A DNA stretch of 64,000 nt from the NCBI GenBank assembly GCA_021234155.1, contig JAJEKV010000035.1, positions 2,108,001 through 2,172,000 on the forward strand, given 5' to 3'. The DNA comes from Isoetes taiwanensis (lineage: Eukaryota; Streptophyta; Lycopodiopsida; Isoetales; Isoetaceae). The notes below the pieces were generated by a model. That model ran no database searches, was not told the DNA's origin, and saw only the letters and a list, made by a program, of their open reading frames with translations. Below, piece after piece: positions 9,378 to 21,694 of this stretch. Both the position numbers and the translations under genes were made by a program. The stretch's first letter is position 1. Each line of letters starts with the position of its first letter.

Positions 9378-12300
9378 ATGAAAATAATTACTTGGAATGT
9401 TAGGGGAGCCAAAGGCCCAATAAAAAGAAGGAGAATTATCTCTCAGCTCAGACAGTATAAAGCTGACATAATTCTACTCCAGGAAACTAAACTGCCTAAA
9501 TTTGAAAGCTCTAGCCTATCTGATTGGATCTATCCGGGCTCCTCATCCATTTGGATTGAAGCCTCTGGTACTAGTGGTGGCCTCATCACAATTTGGAAAT
9601 CTATGACTCATGTTTCTTATTTCAATAGTCCCAGTAAATGTTGGCAGGCAGTGATTTTCTCAATTAACAACTCTCGCTTTGGGGTCATTAATGTATATGC
9701 TCCCACAAATCCAAAAGATAGAGAAACTATCTGGCCTGAAATTAATACATGGATTTCCTCTCAACCTCAAATGGACTGGGTCATCTCTGGAGACTTCAAC
9801 AACACACCAAATTGGGACATGAAGCTAGGAAACAGAATTAATATGTCCACTACTGAGAGAGAAAACTGGGATACTCTTATTTCTGATACAAACTTGATCT
9901 ATGTTCCTTCTTCAACAGCAAATTATACTTGGTCAAATAAACAGAAGAACTCTAACAGAGTTTACTGTGCCCTTGATAGATTCTATGTCTCTAATTCTGT
10001 TACATCATTCTGGGATAATTGTTATGTGGTTAGTGATGAGACTACCTCTATCTCTGATCATCAACCTCAATTTCTTCACACAAGCCACCTTTTATGTCTC
10101 CCAAGAGATGGGAATGTTCCCTTTAAATTCAACTGTTCCTTATTACAAAATGAGCATTTCTGCCTGGATTTCAAGAACTTCCTTATTTCTCTTCAAAATG
10201 GTAATAATTCTGATATCTCTGCTAATAGCCCTTCTAATGGTTCTCAAACTATGAAAGGTTTTTACTCGAAGATAAAGCAGATGAAATCCTGGATCAAAAA
10301 CTGGTCCAAGACCATCCATATGGAGAAGGTTAGACAGAAAGAATTTCTCTATAGTCAAATGAGAGATCTTAGATCTAAACTCCAATCTGAACCCCACAAC
10401 ATAAATCTTCAGGTTGGGAAGGAAATCTTGGAAAACAAAATTAAATCAATTGAGGAGATTGAGGCTAAGAGTTATGCCATCAAATGTAAGATCAAGTATA
10501 ACAAAGAGATGGATAGTGGCAGCTCTAAATTCTTCTACAGGACTGCTAGAAATAGATTGCTTAACAATTCCATTATTAAGGTCCAATCTGAGAATGGTAC
10601 TAGTATTGAGACTCCCTCTGATATTAAAAATTTCTTCCATGACCAATATGCTGCTTTATTCAAAGAGAGTGTTCCCAATGCTCACATTTTATCAAAAAGA
10701 AATTCTTTCCTTTCTCAAATTAGCCAAATTATTCCTAATAATGACAGCTTAATGGATGATTCAATTGCTGCCATTCCAACTGAGCAAGAAATCTTTAATG
10801 TTCTTATGAGTTTCAGTAAAGGCAAATCCCCTGGACCTGATGGCATTCCCCCTGAGTTATACATTCATTTTTGGGATGCTCTAAAGCAAGACATAATTAA
10901 ATTGGTTCATGGTTTCTGGAAGGCTGACCACCTGCACTCCTCCATCTCTGCTGGATTTATTACTTTGGTCCCAAAGGTCGACAAGCCTATTACTTTCTCT
11001 GACTGGAGACCTATATCCTTAACCAACTCCTCGTACAAATTGTGTGCCAAGATTATTGCTAACAGAGTGAAACCTTTTCTACAAAAATGCATTGATATCA
11101 GGCAATCTGCTTTCTTACCCAATAGATTCATTCTGGACAACTTCATTGTGGCTATGGAGGGCCTGCACTGGAATAGAATTTCCTCTCAGAAATGTGTTCT
11201 TCTAAAATTAGATTTCAAGAGAGCCTTCGATTCTGTCAACTGGGATTTCTTGGAATTTGCTTTGAAGAAAATTGGTTTCAATCACAAAATCATCTCTTTG
11301 ATTTTTGGTCTTAATTCCATGGCAAATTCTGCAGTCTTGATTAATGGCTCTCCCTCCACGTTTTTCAAGCTAGCTCGAGGGGTCAGACAAGGTTGTCCTC
11401 TAGCCCCATATTTATATCTTGTTGTGGCTGAAATGCTCTCTAAAGCTATGGCTTACCACCGAATAGTGGACACATTAAAGGCCTTGATCTTTCGATAATA
11501 ATGGCAACTGATCATCTCTCAAGATGCGAGATGACACTTTTGCTTTTTAGAATCCAATCTCGAGAATATTGCTAAGTTTCTTGATATTATTGATTCCTTC
11601 TCGCCTCCGTATCTTTCTAAATGTTGGTAAAAGTATTATTATTGGGAACTCTACTCATGATAATCTTTGTGGAATTAAGGTTCTCGACCCCATGCAAGCA
11701 ACCAAGCTTCTAGGTATGCCTTTATCTCTCAGTCCAAACATTAAAGGTCTCTGGGATCCTATTATTCAGAGAATTAGGAAAAAATTGAATTTCTTCAGGA
11801 GCACTCTCTCTCGGGTGGCGGGACCATAATTGCAAATTCGCTCATGCGCTTCTCATATTTTTTACTCCTCTGCTCTGGTGGCACCTAAGTGTATTTATAA
11901 AGAGCTTGAGAAGACCATCAGAAACTTCATTTGGAAAGGCAATCACTCAGTCAATTGGGATACTGTCACCCGAGAGAAAAAATATGGAGGCCTTGGCTGT
12001 AAAAATTTATACCTCCAAGCATGTGCCTTGGCTGGTAAATTCATCTGGAGATCTTTAAATGGGAATAATTCCTTAGCTTCAATTTTCATTAGATACTGGC
12101 TGAAATGTTCTTATCCAGATGGACACCCTACTATTATTCACTCTCTACCTGAGTCTGCTTTCTGCATTTTACACCCGGGCAGCAACACTTCTCCCCTTAT
12201 GCAAAATATGATTAGAGCTTGGAATGTGGTGCAAAATTGTTTTGATGAACCAAACTTGGAAGATCATAACATGAACTCATCTTTGTTTTGGTCTGCTGGC

Positions 12301-13410
12301 TTTAAGGATAACTATGGGAACACCTTGGCTATTAGACATCCCAAGATATATAAAAAATGGCAACATCATAACATCACTCATGTCAAAAATCTGTTTTCCA
12401 ATGGACACCTCATCTCCTGGACCAATCTTAGGAGATTAATTCATGGCACATCTAGTGATAAATCTGTCTATATTCATCTCAGAAATATCCTCAACAGGAA
12501 TCTTCTCTCACTGGACGATGGAAATGGTCTTCTCTGGAAAATAGATGGAATCAATAAATATAAAGTCAGTAAAGTTTATGCTCGACTAAATCACAAGACT
12601 GCTCATGTTAAAGCTAGGTCAAAGTGGTCTCTAACAGAGGATGAATGTAAAAGCTTATTCAACAATACTTGGAAATCCTACTGTCCCCCCAAAGTAAATT
12701 ACTTTGTCTGGTTGGTTGCTCAGAAAAGTCTGCCAAATCTTGTGTCTCTGTCAAAGAGAAACTCTGTTATTAGACCTGAGTGTCAATCTAACTGTTCGAG
12801 TGAGGAAACCATGCAACACATTTTTGATTGCCCAAAGCTTTCTCTTTTTTGGAAATGGTTTTACAGTAAATTTGGTAATTTGTTCAATATGCAAAATCCT
12901 TTTAACTTGCTAAAGTGTATACAGAATAATGATGCTTTTAAAAACACCATCATGTTCACTGCCTTATGGAACATCTGGAAAGCAAGGAACAGGATTGTGC
13001 ATGGTCATAAAAAATTCTCCCTATTCTGGATCAAAATGCATTTCCAATTAGATTTAGAAGCTTTTTGGTACTGCTTCACAAAAGTAAAAGCTGTTTGTGT
13101 TCTTATGACAGGAATTGGGATGGAGTTGGTAAATTTGTTGGTAGCTTCAATATTTTTGTTTCAAAACTTGATGTCATTAATTCTAATGCCCTTTTTTCTG
13201 ATGTCATTGATAGAGTATCTGGAATTTCTCAAGGGGGAAGGCAGGACCAAATTTGATACAATGCTCAGCTATCATGAAGCTACTCTATATAGCAACAACA
13301 CAGGAGTTACAGACTTGAAGCCTCCAGGGCCTAATGCATCAGCAGATGAATTGAAACTTTATCAGGTCAGATTAAACAGAATGAAAACTCTTGGGCCAAA
13401 ATTTCTTTAG
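9378..13410 (+). pseudogene. LINE ORF2 (endonuclease and reverse transcriptase), broken
   Basis: The AP-type endonuclease starts MKIITWNVRGAKGP and contains LLQETK and SDHQPQ. The reverse transcriptase follows with KGKSPGPDGIPPELY, LDFKRAFDSVNWDFLEF and ARGVRQGCPLAPYLY. The frame is lost at about 11498, just before the catalytic aspartates, which survive as DDTFAF near 11530 in another frame. The rest is open from 11569 and 11830 to 13410 and contains the C-terminal zinc motif around CSSEETMQHIFDCP (about 12795-12836). No RNase H domain was recognised. The protein would nick DNA and copy LINE RNA into the target, but the break at the active site makes this copy inactive. Confidence 0.85.
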
Positions 13411-14133
13411 AGAGAGGTCGTTCGGATGTCTTGCATCTTCAACTTTTTGTTCATGTATCACTACTCTTTGGTGATAGAGATTTCGGCCGGTCTGAGAGAG
13501 TTATACTACTCTCATAAGATGATAGCGATTTGTATGGTACATTGCTCCTCCTCATGGGACAAAGTGATCTTCACTCATTGCCGATGGAGAATGGATCGAG
13601 AATATAACAGCTATCACTTTGGTACGCACAAAGGCTTCTCTTGGGTCTACAATTCCATATTTGATCGAGAAAAAATGTGAATGAGTCTCCTTAGCCAAAA
13701 TCTTCAACCCGAACTTCAAATACCTATGGCTCCCTTCTTATTGTCACCAAATCTCCTGTCAATAGCTCATCTGCTAGTACTCAATATTGTATCTATTGCT
13801 TGTCTAACTACAAGCTCTAGCATTTTGCTTGGCTTTTTGTTCATGCAGGTTTTGGTTCTCTGGTCACAGCAGGGGGTGGTGATTTCTGCCCTCTCACAAA
13901 GGGCAAGGCACTTCACATTCACACATTATCTCTTAAACTTGAAGCAGCTGGTGTGAAGTTTCTTGTTTTTTTTTTGTTCACAAGCTTGAAGATACATTTC
14001 AACATATTATCTTGTTTATATTTAAACTTTTAAACTTATTTAACTCTGGTGGCTGCTGATATGGATTTTTCCCATCAGTCACAATATTTGTATGGCTTTA
14101 ATTAATTAATGGAAAAAACACCTCTTACTCTCT

Positions 14134-14169
<36 letters not shown>

Positions 14170-14171
<2 letters not shown>

Positions 14172-14669
14172 ACAAACCATGGGCCAAGCAAAAACAGGGC
14201 ATCTTGAAGAGCCCAACTCGAAATCGGCTCCTAGAAATGAAACTCATATAGCAAAGGCAATATCCGGATGGATACCGCTGACAAAACTTCGCCTCTCCGT
14301 GGCTTACATGCGAATCGCATAAGGAGTCCGCCAAACCCTATGCAGGACTATTAACCCAAAATGCCAATTTTTAGATCATAACAAAAGTAACACACCCAAT
14401 TTTTGGATTCTCGGGGAATTGTTTTGGCGCAGTAAAAGCTTTAAAACCTTAGGAAAACCAAAAAAAAATCTAAAAAGTTTTAGGATAGTCGGAAAACCAA
14501 ATTTAAACAATAGATCTTCTTATAAATAATAGTACAAATATTGAATAAAGAAAGTCAACACAATTATAATATAGATCAACATGTTGAAAGCGTGTTATGG
14601 TATGATTGTTCCATGTAATACTTCCCATCCAATGCTTTAGCAACTGCAAAACAAGCAAACTCGTCAAAA
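14170..14669. other. Intergenic, partly shared with the 51.3 kb chitinase flank
   Basis: No gene. The part from about 14515 onward (TCTTATAAATAATAGTACAAAT and onward) is nearly the same as 51265-51420, downstream of the second chitinase. The duplication that made the two chitinase copies therefore included their 3' flanks. Confidence 0.6.
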
Positions 14670-16083
14670 TCATATCATATAGGGTGCAAGTGTTAAAATG
14701 TGTTTGAAGTAATTACCTGCTTTAGCGAGGGTAAAGGTAGAATCATCTTGAAGGGGTGTCCAGAATCCATAGCCTTGTAGTCCTTTAGATTTCAAATAGT
14801 TCACCTTGTTTGTGATCGACCATGCATCATCATATCCGGTCCAGGTCGTGTCGTTATATGCATATGTAGACTGGGTAGATGTATCATGGACAACAGTGAA
14901 CCCAGAACTAGCAATAGAGGCATAAGAAGCTTTATTACGAGTTGGCCATGCAGGAGCTCCAAGACCATGATTGGATGTTTCCAAGGTCCAAGTCACTCCA
15001 TATGCAGGGAATCCATACACAATCTTTTGTGCATCGAGATAGCTCAACCATTTTGTCAATCCATAATCACCATTCAGAGTGGGATAAGTAGGGTCATAAA
15101 GGGGTGCTGGGTTATTGGTGTAATTTTCCCATCTACCATGAAGATCATAACTCATGACAAATACCCAGTCGAGATTTGATTGAATCGAGGAGGTTGGATA
15201 AGACACACCTCCCATCCAATCAGGTAGAGGATTCTTATAGTAAACAACAGCAGTAAGAAGCATGCTGGGAGCACGCGCACGCCATTCTTGGAACAGAAGG
15301 CCAAGGTTAGTCATGTCACCAGCGGTCTTAGGGTATCCCCGGTCATCGGGTTTCCAATCAAGGTCTAGACCATCAAAGTTATATGTTTTGGCAAGGGCAA
15401 TGCTGCTGGTGATAAAGGTAGAGCGATATTTAGAGGCGCTAAGCATGCGAGAAAAGATGAGATTTAGGTCACTACAGCAAATCAAAATGGAGATGAGAGT
15501 TTTGACGTTAGGGTTTTTGAGGCGAACCTTAGAGACAAAGGAGGAGATGGTGGGTGTGGCGGAGACGGTGAAATCTTCGTTGATCAAGGCATAGGCGTAG
15601 AGGAGATGGGTATAGAGGCAAGAGTTGATGGTAGAGGGGTCAGGGTCCCAGTTGATCCAGTAACCAAGTTTGATGGAAGAGTTTGATGGGGGCGGGTGGG
15701 AGGCGGGGGCCGGGGCGGGCCGGGAGGCGGGAGGCGGGGCCGGGGTGGCGAGCATCAGGCCGCTTTGGCACCGGCCCGGGCCGATAGAGACGCAGAGGAG
15801 GTGCCGCAGAAGCCATGGTGGTCGCAACAATAGCCGGAGTCACTGGGAGGCCATATTGGCCTGCTTACCCTGCTTGCTCTTGGTTGCACCGGCTTTGGCG
15901 GCCGGTTCCATGATCTGCGTAGTAGTGCCGCACCATCCATGTTGGCTGCAAGAATACCCGGAGAGCAATATGCTCCTCCGCCTGGCCGCCGCACCTCTGC
16001 GGCCCAATGCTCAAGTAAACAATACCAGGAGGGCAATATGCTCTCAAGGCTTCAAGGCTCTTCATTGCTAAAGCCCCTACCAA
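14670..16083 (-). pseudogene. Hevein-GH18 chitinase copy, catalytically dead
   Basis: The 14670-15830 reading carries an almost complete glycoside hydrolase family 18 domain ([26 protein letters not shown] near its start, QGYGFWTPLQDD near its end). The catalytic signature that should read DGLDLDWE reads DGLDLDWKPDDRG followed by YPKTAGDM: the proton-donating Glu is replaced by six residues, a net gain of five codons. The substrate loop is also changed (ISILICCSD where the intact copy has IAIGGGSSD). Upstream, remains of the signal peptide ([11 protein letters not shown]) and of both hevein domains ([21 protein letters not shown]) lie in different frames and several cysteines are lost. It is a decayed paralogue of the gene at 51423-52802. 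Even if expressed, it could not hydrolyse chitin by the GH18 mechanism. Confidence 0.88.
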
Positions 16084-17112
16084 AGACCGCCCATACTACC
16101 ACTATTGCCCCCATTGCAAAGCTCTCCGTTTTGGGTTTTTTGCTTGCTCTTATAGCTCCCAAAATCATTATCATATTCGAAAGTGAAGAAGGAGTCTTGT
16201 TTCTAACCGCCATGAGCCATTTGTTTCACCTCAAACAAAGAGCTCGACCTTTTCTTACAAAAAAGTCAAACTTTTTTTTTACATAGCTCTTGGTTGCACC
16301 GCTTTGGCTTTGGTTGTCTTTGCTTGCTCTTATAGCTCCCAAAATCATTAAGTTATCATATTCTACATTTCTCCACCATATCCCAAATCTCTCCATGCGG
16401 TTTATTCAACGCGAGGCTTAGGTCGCCACTCTCCACCAGTTCTACACGGATCTTAAGTACAATGACGGTTAGTTTCAAGAATCGATGGGCATGAGATCCG
16501 ACCTTTTTGACAAAAAAAGTCGGACTTTTTTTTTTTTAAACACAGCTCATGGTTGCACTGGCTTTGGCTTGGTTGCACTGGATTTGTTGCTCTTATAGAT
16601 TCAAAGGACCAGATATTATAATACCAAATGGATTTTTGGATAAATAAAATTGCCTTCTGTTTAAAGTTCATATTTTAGCTACAAAAATAAAAGCTTCATG
16701 AACCTTTTGCTCGAAGTTTCTTAGGTTCTTGCTACAAAGAACAATTTTGCGGTTGGCATTCGGTCGGTTGGTGTTGTATATGGAGATGTTGGGACCTCAC
16801 CTCTTTACACCTTTTCGAAAGCACGTTCTTGAATGGGATCGACCACATATAAGAGCACAAATATTCTAGGCGCCTGTCTTTGATTATCTATATCGTTGAC
16901 CATGTCACCTTTTATTAAATATATGTTTCTGGTGCTCCAAGCTAATGATCATGGCGAAGGTAAATAGCAAATTTCCCTCCGAGTTTTCTTGCAATGTGCC
17001 TCCTAAGTTTGGCCTCATGGAAGGTTGTCATTTTATGAGTTCTTCACCATCAATTTTGGGGCATATCAATCTTTTATGTGGGTCATTATGATGGAGGAAA
17101 CCGCAATGGGGA
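16084..17112. other. Upstream flank of the chitinase pseudogene, repeats only
   Basis: No gene. Imperfect repeats of a segment containing AGCTCTTGGTTGCACCG and CTTATAGCTCCCAAAATCAT occur at about 16150, 16285-16345 and 16545-16600. There is a small inverted repeat, GACAAAAAAAGTCGGACTTTTT, near 16508. The CTTATAGCTCCCAAA segment is also found upstream of the intact chitinase (about 52838), so it is probably old promoter sequence multiplied by local duplication. Confidence 0.45.
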
Positions 17113-17195
17113 GGGTTTCTGAAATAAACCCCGGCGGCCGCCAGCCGGCGGCGGCAAGCGAAGCGGCGCCGCTGTGGGGTTTATTTCAGAAACCC
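17113..17195. repeat. Short GC-rich hairpin (MITE-like)
   Basis: The arms GGGTTTCTGAAATAAACCCC (17113-17132) and GGGGTTTATTTCAGAAACCC (17176-17195) are exact reverse complements and enclose a GC-rich loop of about 43 bases. No target duplication was established. Confidence 0.65.
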
Positions 17196-17218
17196 CGAGC
17201 CATTGATTCTGGCGCCAT

Positions 17219-17727
17219 GTAAACGGTCCACAGGGAGGAAATTTTTGCTAGGCAAAAAAAAAATTGTTCTACGGCAGACGGTTCCGGCGGTTCTTTCCTG
17301 CTCCAAATCACCAGACTTGCCCAGACAGATCAACGGGCTAAGGCTAAAGCTAAGGCTTTCAGAGCTTCCGAGCTATGGCTATGGCTTCTGAATAGTTAAA
17401 AAATCCGGCTTTCAGAGCTTCTGGGCATCCGAGCTATGGCTATGGCTTCTGAATAGTTAAAAAATCCGGCTTTCAGAGCTTCGGATGCGTCGATCGATGA
17501 AAATCCGGCTTTAGAGCTTAGGCTAAGGCTTTCGAGCTTAGAGGTATGGCTATGTCTTACGGCTATGGCTTTCAACGGGCTTCAAAGCTTCCGGCTATGG
17601 CTTAAAAAAACCTTCTAGAGGTTTCTTGGCAGAGCATTGGCGGCGCCGCCTGAGCTCGAACCTGGCTGGTTTCTTGTTTTGAACAAAAGCATAAAAAACA
17701 AGAAATTTCCTCCCTGTGGACGTTTAC
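17219..17727. mobile_element. Inverted-repeat element with internal tandem repeats
   Basis: Terminal inverted repeats of about 25 bases: the left begins GTAAACGGTCCACAGGGAGG, and the right is its reverse complement with one base missing. The interior (about 17341-17600) consists of repeats of a unit with GGCTTTCAGAGCTTC and GAGCTATGGCTATGGCTT. No protein is encoded, so it is a non-autonomous element. No clear target duplication was found. Confidence 0.5.
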
Positions 17728-18765
17728 GGTTTCTTAAGATGTTTTAAAAATCCAAAAAAAACCCTGAGCCGTTGGATCCTAAATCTTCTCCCAATAGTCT
17801 GATGCACATGGGTGTACACAAATGCATTACGCGGAGAACTTAGTATAGAAAGCACTCCCCGCTCCGGCCCATTTCGGAGATCACATGCATACAATACATT
17901 CGAGTTGCGGAGGGAAATTAGAATCTGCAATGCTACCCACATGCAATCAACAACCTGAAATAAAAACTTAATAGAAACAAGCAATAGAAGAGTGCAAATC
18001 CGAAAACGGCTTCAGGGAACAGGCTCTACTCCAGCCAGCGCACATAAAGATCGCTATTTCTATTAAACCTCATCGGATCTGCAGAGGACTATCTCAATCT
18101 GGTTGTAGCTCACTCTTGTTGTTTGCTTGCCCTACAAATCAAGACATTATCAACCGTCCGACCACCAAATCCAATGCCCCAAATCGAAAAACAGGCGGAG
18201 ACCAGTAAGTCCACACAGGAAGGTCACAGATTTGAGCTGCCGGATGCTCCAAATTGGAAAGCAGGGGCAAAAAGGCTTATGCGACCAGACCCGACCAAGG
18301 CAATGGGGAAAAAAAATACACGTGTCAAATTTAATATTTTTTGGAAAAAAACCCAACAAGAGCTCGACCCTTAAAAAACATTGGGCAACCTTATAGGACC
18401 CCTTTACAATATAATAAAAATCGGAGAACATAAAATATTACTAAATCACTAAAATAAAAAAGTCAACATCATAAACTTCCACGATTTGAGTTTAGTATTT
18501 GGGGAGGTGCTTCTAGCAATGGTCTGGGATAAGATTTTAGTAGTGTACAGTATTGGAAATCGTATTTTTTGAGGCATTCGAGGAGGTTAATGCCGTTTAG
18601 ATGTCGATTGATTGAGAAAACAAGGCAAATTTAGATGTTTAGATTTTCTGAGAGCACTTGCGATGTCTAGAAATGGAATTAAGGGGGCATCACGTGATGG
18701 TGTTGGATTTCCTAACATCGAGCTCATGCATGCCGAAGAAAACAGGTATGGGCAGTGGTTCGGAA
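17728..18765. other. Intergenic, no gene seen
   Basis: No supported coding region. A short partial copy of the tandem unit that follows (AACATAAAATATTACTAAAT through AAGTCAACATC) lies at about 18427-18468, so the array once extended further or was seeded here. Confidence 0.4.
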
Positions 18766-19940
18766 TGGTGAGAGTTATCCCGTGGCTAAAACACAAAGCA
18801 GGTGAGGGAAGAAATCTAAAGAAATTGTGTGGTGTGGTGGGTGCAGACAGACAAGGCATCACGGAACATAAAATATTACTAAATCACTAAAGTAAAAAAG
18901 TCAACATCAATATAATAAATTTGCAACATGTAGTTCTTGCAACCTTATCGCTAAGTGCAACCTTTTATATTTTTTTTTTTAAGTTTTGACCATTGTTAAG
19001 CCATTGAATTATCACATATAAACAATGGATACACCAAAATTTGCAAATACATGCACATATACAGTGGTTCGATCAAGCCTGAGCCTGAACTAGAACCTGA
19101 TAAGCTCCGTGAAGGCACATGCAGCCCAAATTTGAAGAAGCGGACAGGGTTTGTGTCTGGAATGGAGCATGTCAGGTTCAGCTGCCTTCAAGCAACCACT
19201 GCATCTTCAACCGGAACAAAATCCGAAACTCCACAACAACAGGAAAAAAACCCTTTCTAAATGGTGAGAGTTATCCCGTGGCTAAAACACAAAGCAGGTG
19301 AGGGAAGAAATCTAAAGAAATTGTGTGGTGTGGTGGGTGCAGACAGAGAAGGCATCACGGAACATAAAATATTACTAAATCACTAAAGTAAAAAAGTCAA
19401 CATCAATATAATAAATTTGCAACATGTAGTTCTTGCAGCCTTATCGCTAAGTGCAACCTTTTGTATTTTTTTTAAGTTTTTGACCATTGTTAAACCATTG
19501 AATTATCACGTATAAACAATGGATACACCAAAATGTGCAAATACATGCATATATACAGTGGTTCGATCAAGCCTGAGCCTGAACTGAAGGCACATGCAGC
19601 CCAAATTTGAAGAAGCGGGCAGGGTTTGTGTCTGGAATGGAGCATGTTGGGTTCAGCTGTCTCCAAGCAACCACTGCATCTTCAACCGGAACAAAATCCG
19701 AAACTCCACAACAACAAGAAAAAAACCCTTTCTAAATGGGGAGAGTTATCCCGTGGCTAAAACACAAAGCAGGTGAGGGAAGAAATCTAAAAAATTGTGT
19801 GGTGTGGTGGGTGCAGACAGACAAAGGCATCACGGAACATAAAATATTACTAAATCACTAAAGTAAAAAAGTCAACATCAATATAATAAATTTGCAACAT
19901 GTAGTTCTTGCAACCTTATCGCTAAGTGCAACCTTTTGTA
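18766..19940 (+). repeat. Tandem array of ~480-base units, left block
   Basis: Two full units and part of a third. The unit runs from GGTGAGAGTTATCCCGTGGC through AGTCAACATCAATATAATAA, a T-run with AAGTTTTGACCATTG, GGTTCGATCAAGCCTGAGCC, and GAAACTCCACAACAACA. Equivalent points are about 475-490 bases apart. Each unit has overlapping open frames of 60-85 codons (for example MHIYSGSIKPEPELEPDKL...), differing between copies by small indels, so I do not call a protein. The block stops in its T-run at 19945, where the next element starts. Confidence 0.85.
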
Positions 19941-20099
19941 TTTTTGGGTTGCCCCTAGGGGGGCAAACCCTCGTTTATGTGGGTATGTAGGCATATCCAG
20001 GTATATGCCGGCATATGCCTAGCATATGCTGGTGACTGCTCCAAACTGGCGGCGGCTTGTAAACTCTCGGTCATCCAGCCCCATTCCTTCGCAGGCGTG

Positions 20100-21694
20100 G
20101 CTATGGCGCAGGACCCTTCTTCTTCTTCCAAGCCAGATTCTCTGTAAGGATAATAATGAGACGAACATTTTTAGCTTCAAATATAGGCGAAGGGAAGATG
20201 ACAATCCGGCACAGCTTCCTCATGCCGCCCCTGTTTTAGTCGTAATGCTTCCCCTGTTTTCGAATCAGAGCCTATTAATAAACACTAACCACTTTTTAAT
20301 CCTTGCATGCCAGTCCAATTCGTGCATTTTCCCTTTGGATCATCACCATGCTCCCCTTTTCATGCCTATTAGAACTTGTGTGGTATAAATTATGGAATGC
20401 AATCCTTGTGTATACAGCACTGAAGGCCTGGACAAGGCGATGGCAAAACTCAAGGGAAATTAGTTCCAGCTATGAAAGGTACTTATTTTTTAGAGGCAAT
20501 TTCCAGGGTGTTTTTGCTGCCAAGCATAGTATGCATGACATGGTCAATTGCAAACGAGCTCCAGGCACTTTTTTTAAAATTCAACTTACCATTTCTCTGC
20601 AGCTAATAGGCTTTATATGCTTCGTTGTTTTGGAAGCTGTTGGGGTAAAATTTTGACTTGCTTTGTACTTTGCACTCTATCTCTTTGTATTTGGCTTCTA
20701 TCTTGATTTTGAACAGTGTCAACCAGATTCAATCTCTTTGCCATGTATTTTATGACAAGTCCATCTATTGTTTGGAGATATACGATCTATAGGATCATTC
20801 AACTATCTTTATCGTTTTTATCTCTGTTGGGCTTGGGTGTAAGGATATTGTCTTATAGACAAGCATAGCAGCTGAGTCCATTATGAAGCGTGGCAATTAT
20901 CAAGAATAGAAGGTAGTCTGAACCAGCCTTACATTTTTTCTGGGAAGCATTTGTCGCATTGGACTGCAAGCTCCTAATCGTCACTCAAGCTTTTAGTCAC
21001 GTCCTATGATTAGATATGTATTAGCATGTGGATGGAGAACTGGTCATTGAAATGGCTCTACACCTTTCTTTGCTAGGCCATGCAGGTTGTGGTCAAAACA
21101 TGGAATTGATAGCTGCTTTACAATGGCTAAGAAATGCTAACAGAGACCAATTTCTAAATTCTGGAGATTTTAAATTGTGGTGAAACATTTTTAGAATGTA
21201 GAGTTCTTGAAAGCAAGTTGCTTATATTGGAATCCATCTTTTCCTCAAGCCCATTTACTGCCCATTGCCATGACCCATCTAGTTTAGAACTATAAACTCA
21301 TCCATCTGCATATTTATAGAATGGTGCAATTACATTTTGTTTGCTTATTCATGCTCATTTTGCCTTTCTCCGACTTTTGCAACACTCAGAATCTTCTGTT
21401 CAATCTCTTTTGTTTTGGTGACCAAACTAATAGAGTTTTGGATGAGCAAGTTTAACTGGCAAAGTTTTGGTCAACAAGTTTGTGGCACGACATGTCCAGC
21501 CGAAGTTTATATGCAGTTGATCCCTACGTTCTGGTCTTACAGGTAACGTTTGCCATTCATTTTGATATCTTGGCCCGGTGCTTATTTAATTTATTTCCCT
21601 TTGGCTGTGATATAGTCTAAGTGTTAATCACCAATGAACAAGCTTGGCCCGGTGCTTATTTAATTTATTTCCCTTTGGGTGTGATATAGGCCAG
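20100..21694. other. Captured sequence inside element 1, mostly unassigned
   Basis: Intron-like AT-rich sequence with a few short open stretches. A local duplication is visible: a segment with TTGGCCCGGTGCTTATTTAA occurs near 21572 and again near 21643. No domain was recognised here; it probably belongs to the same source gene as the exons that follow. Confidence 0.35.

Larger units (their letters stand above)
6890..14169 (+). mobile_element. L1-type LINE, decayed, with 35-base A tail
   Basis: Two consecutive open regions (ORF1 from 6957, ORF2 from 9378) are followed by an AT-rich 3' region and an uninterrupted run of 35 A (14135-14169), the normal layout of a plant L1-type non-LTR retrotransposon. 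The 5' end is placed only roughly, just before the ORF1 start. I looked for a target duplication matching the sequence after the A tail (starting CCACAAACCATGGG) and did not find one upstream. Confidence 0.85.

Noticed and set aside
15262-15594. Plus-strand open frames opposite both chitinases
   Set aside because: Antisense shadows of the GH18 and hevein coding sequence.
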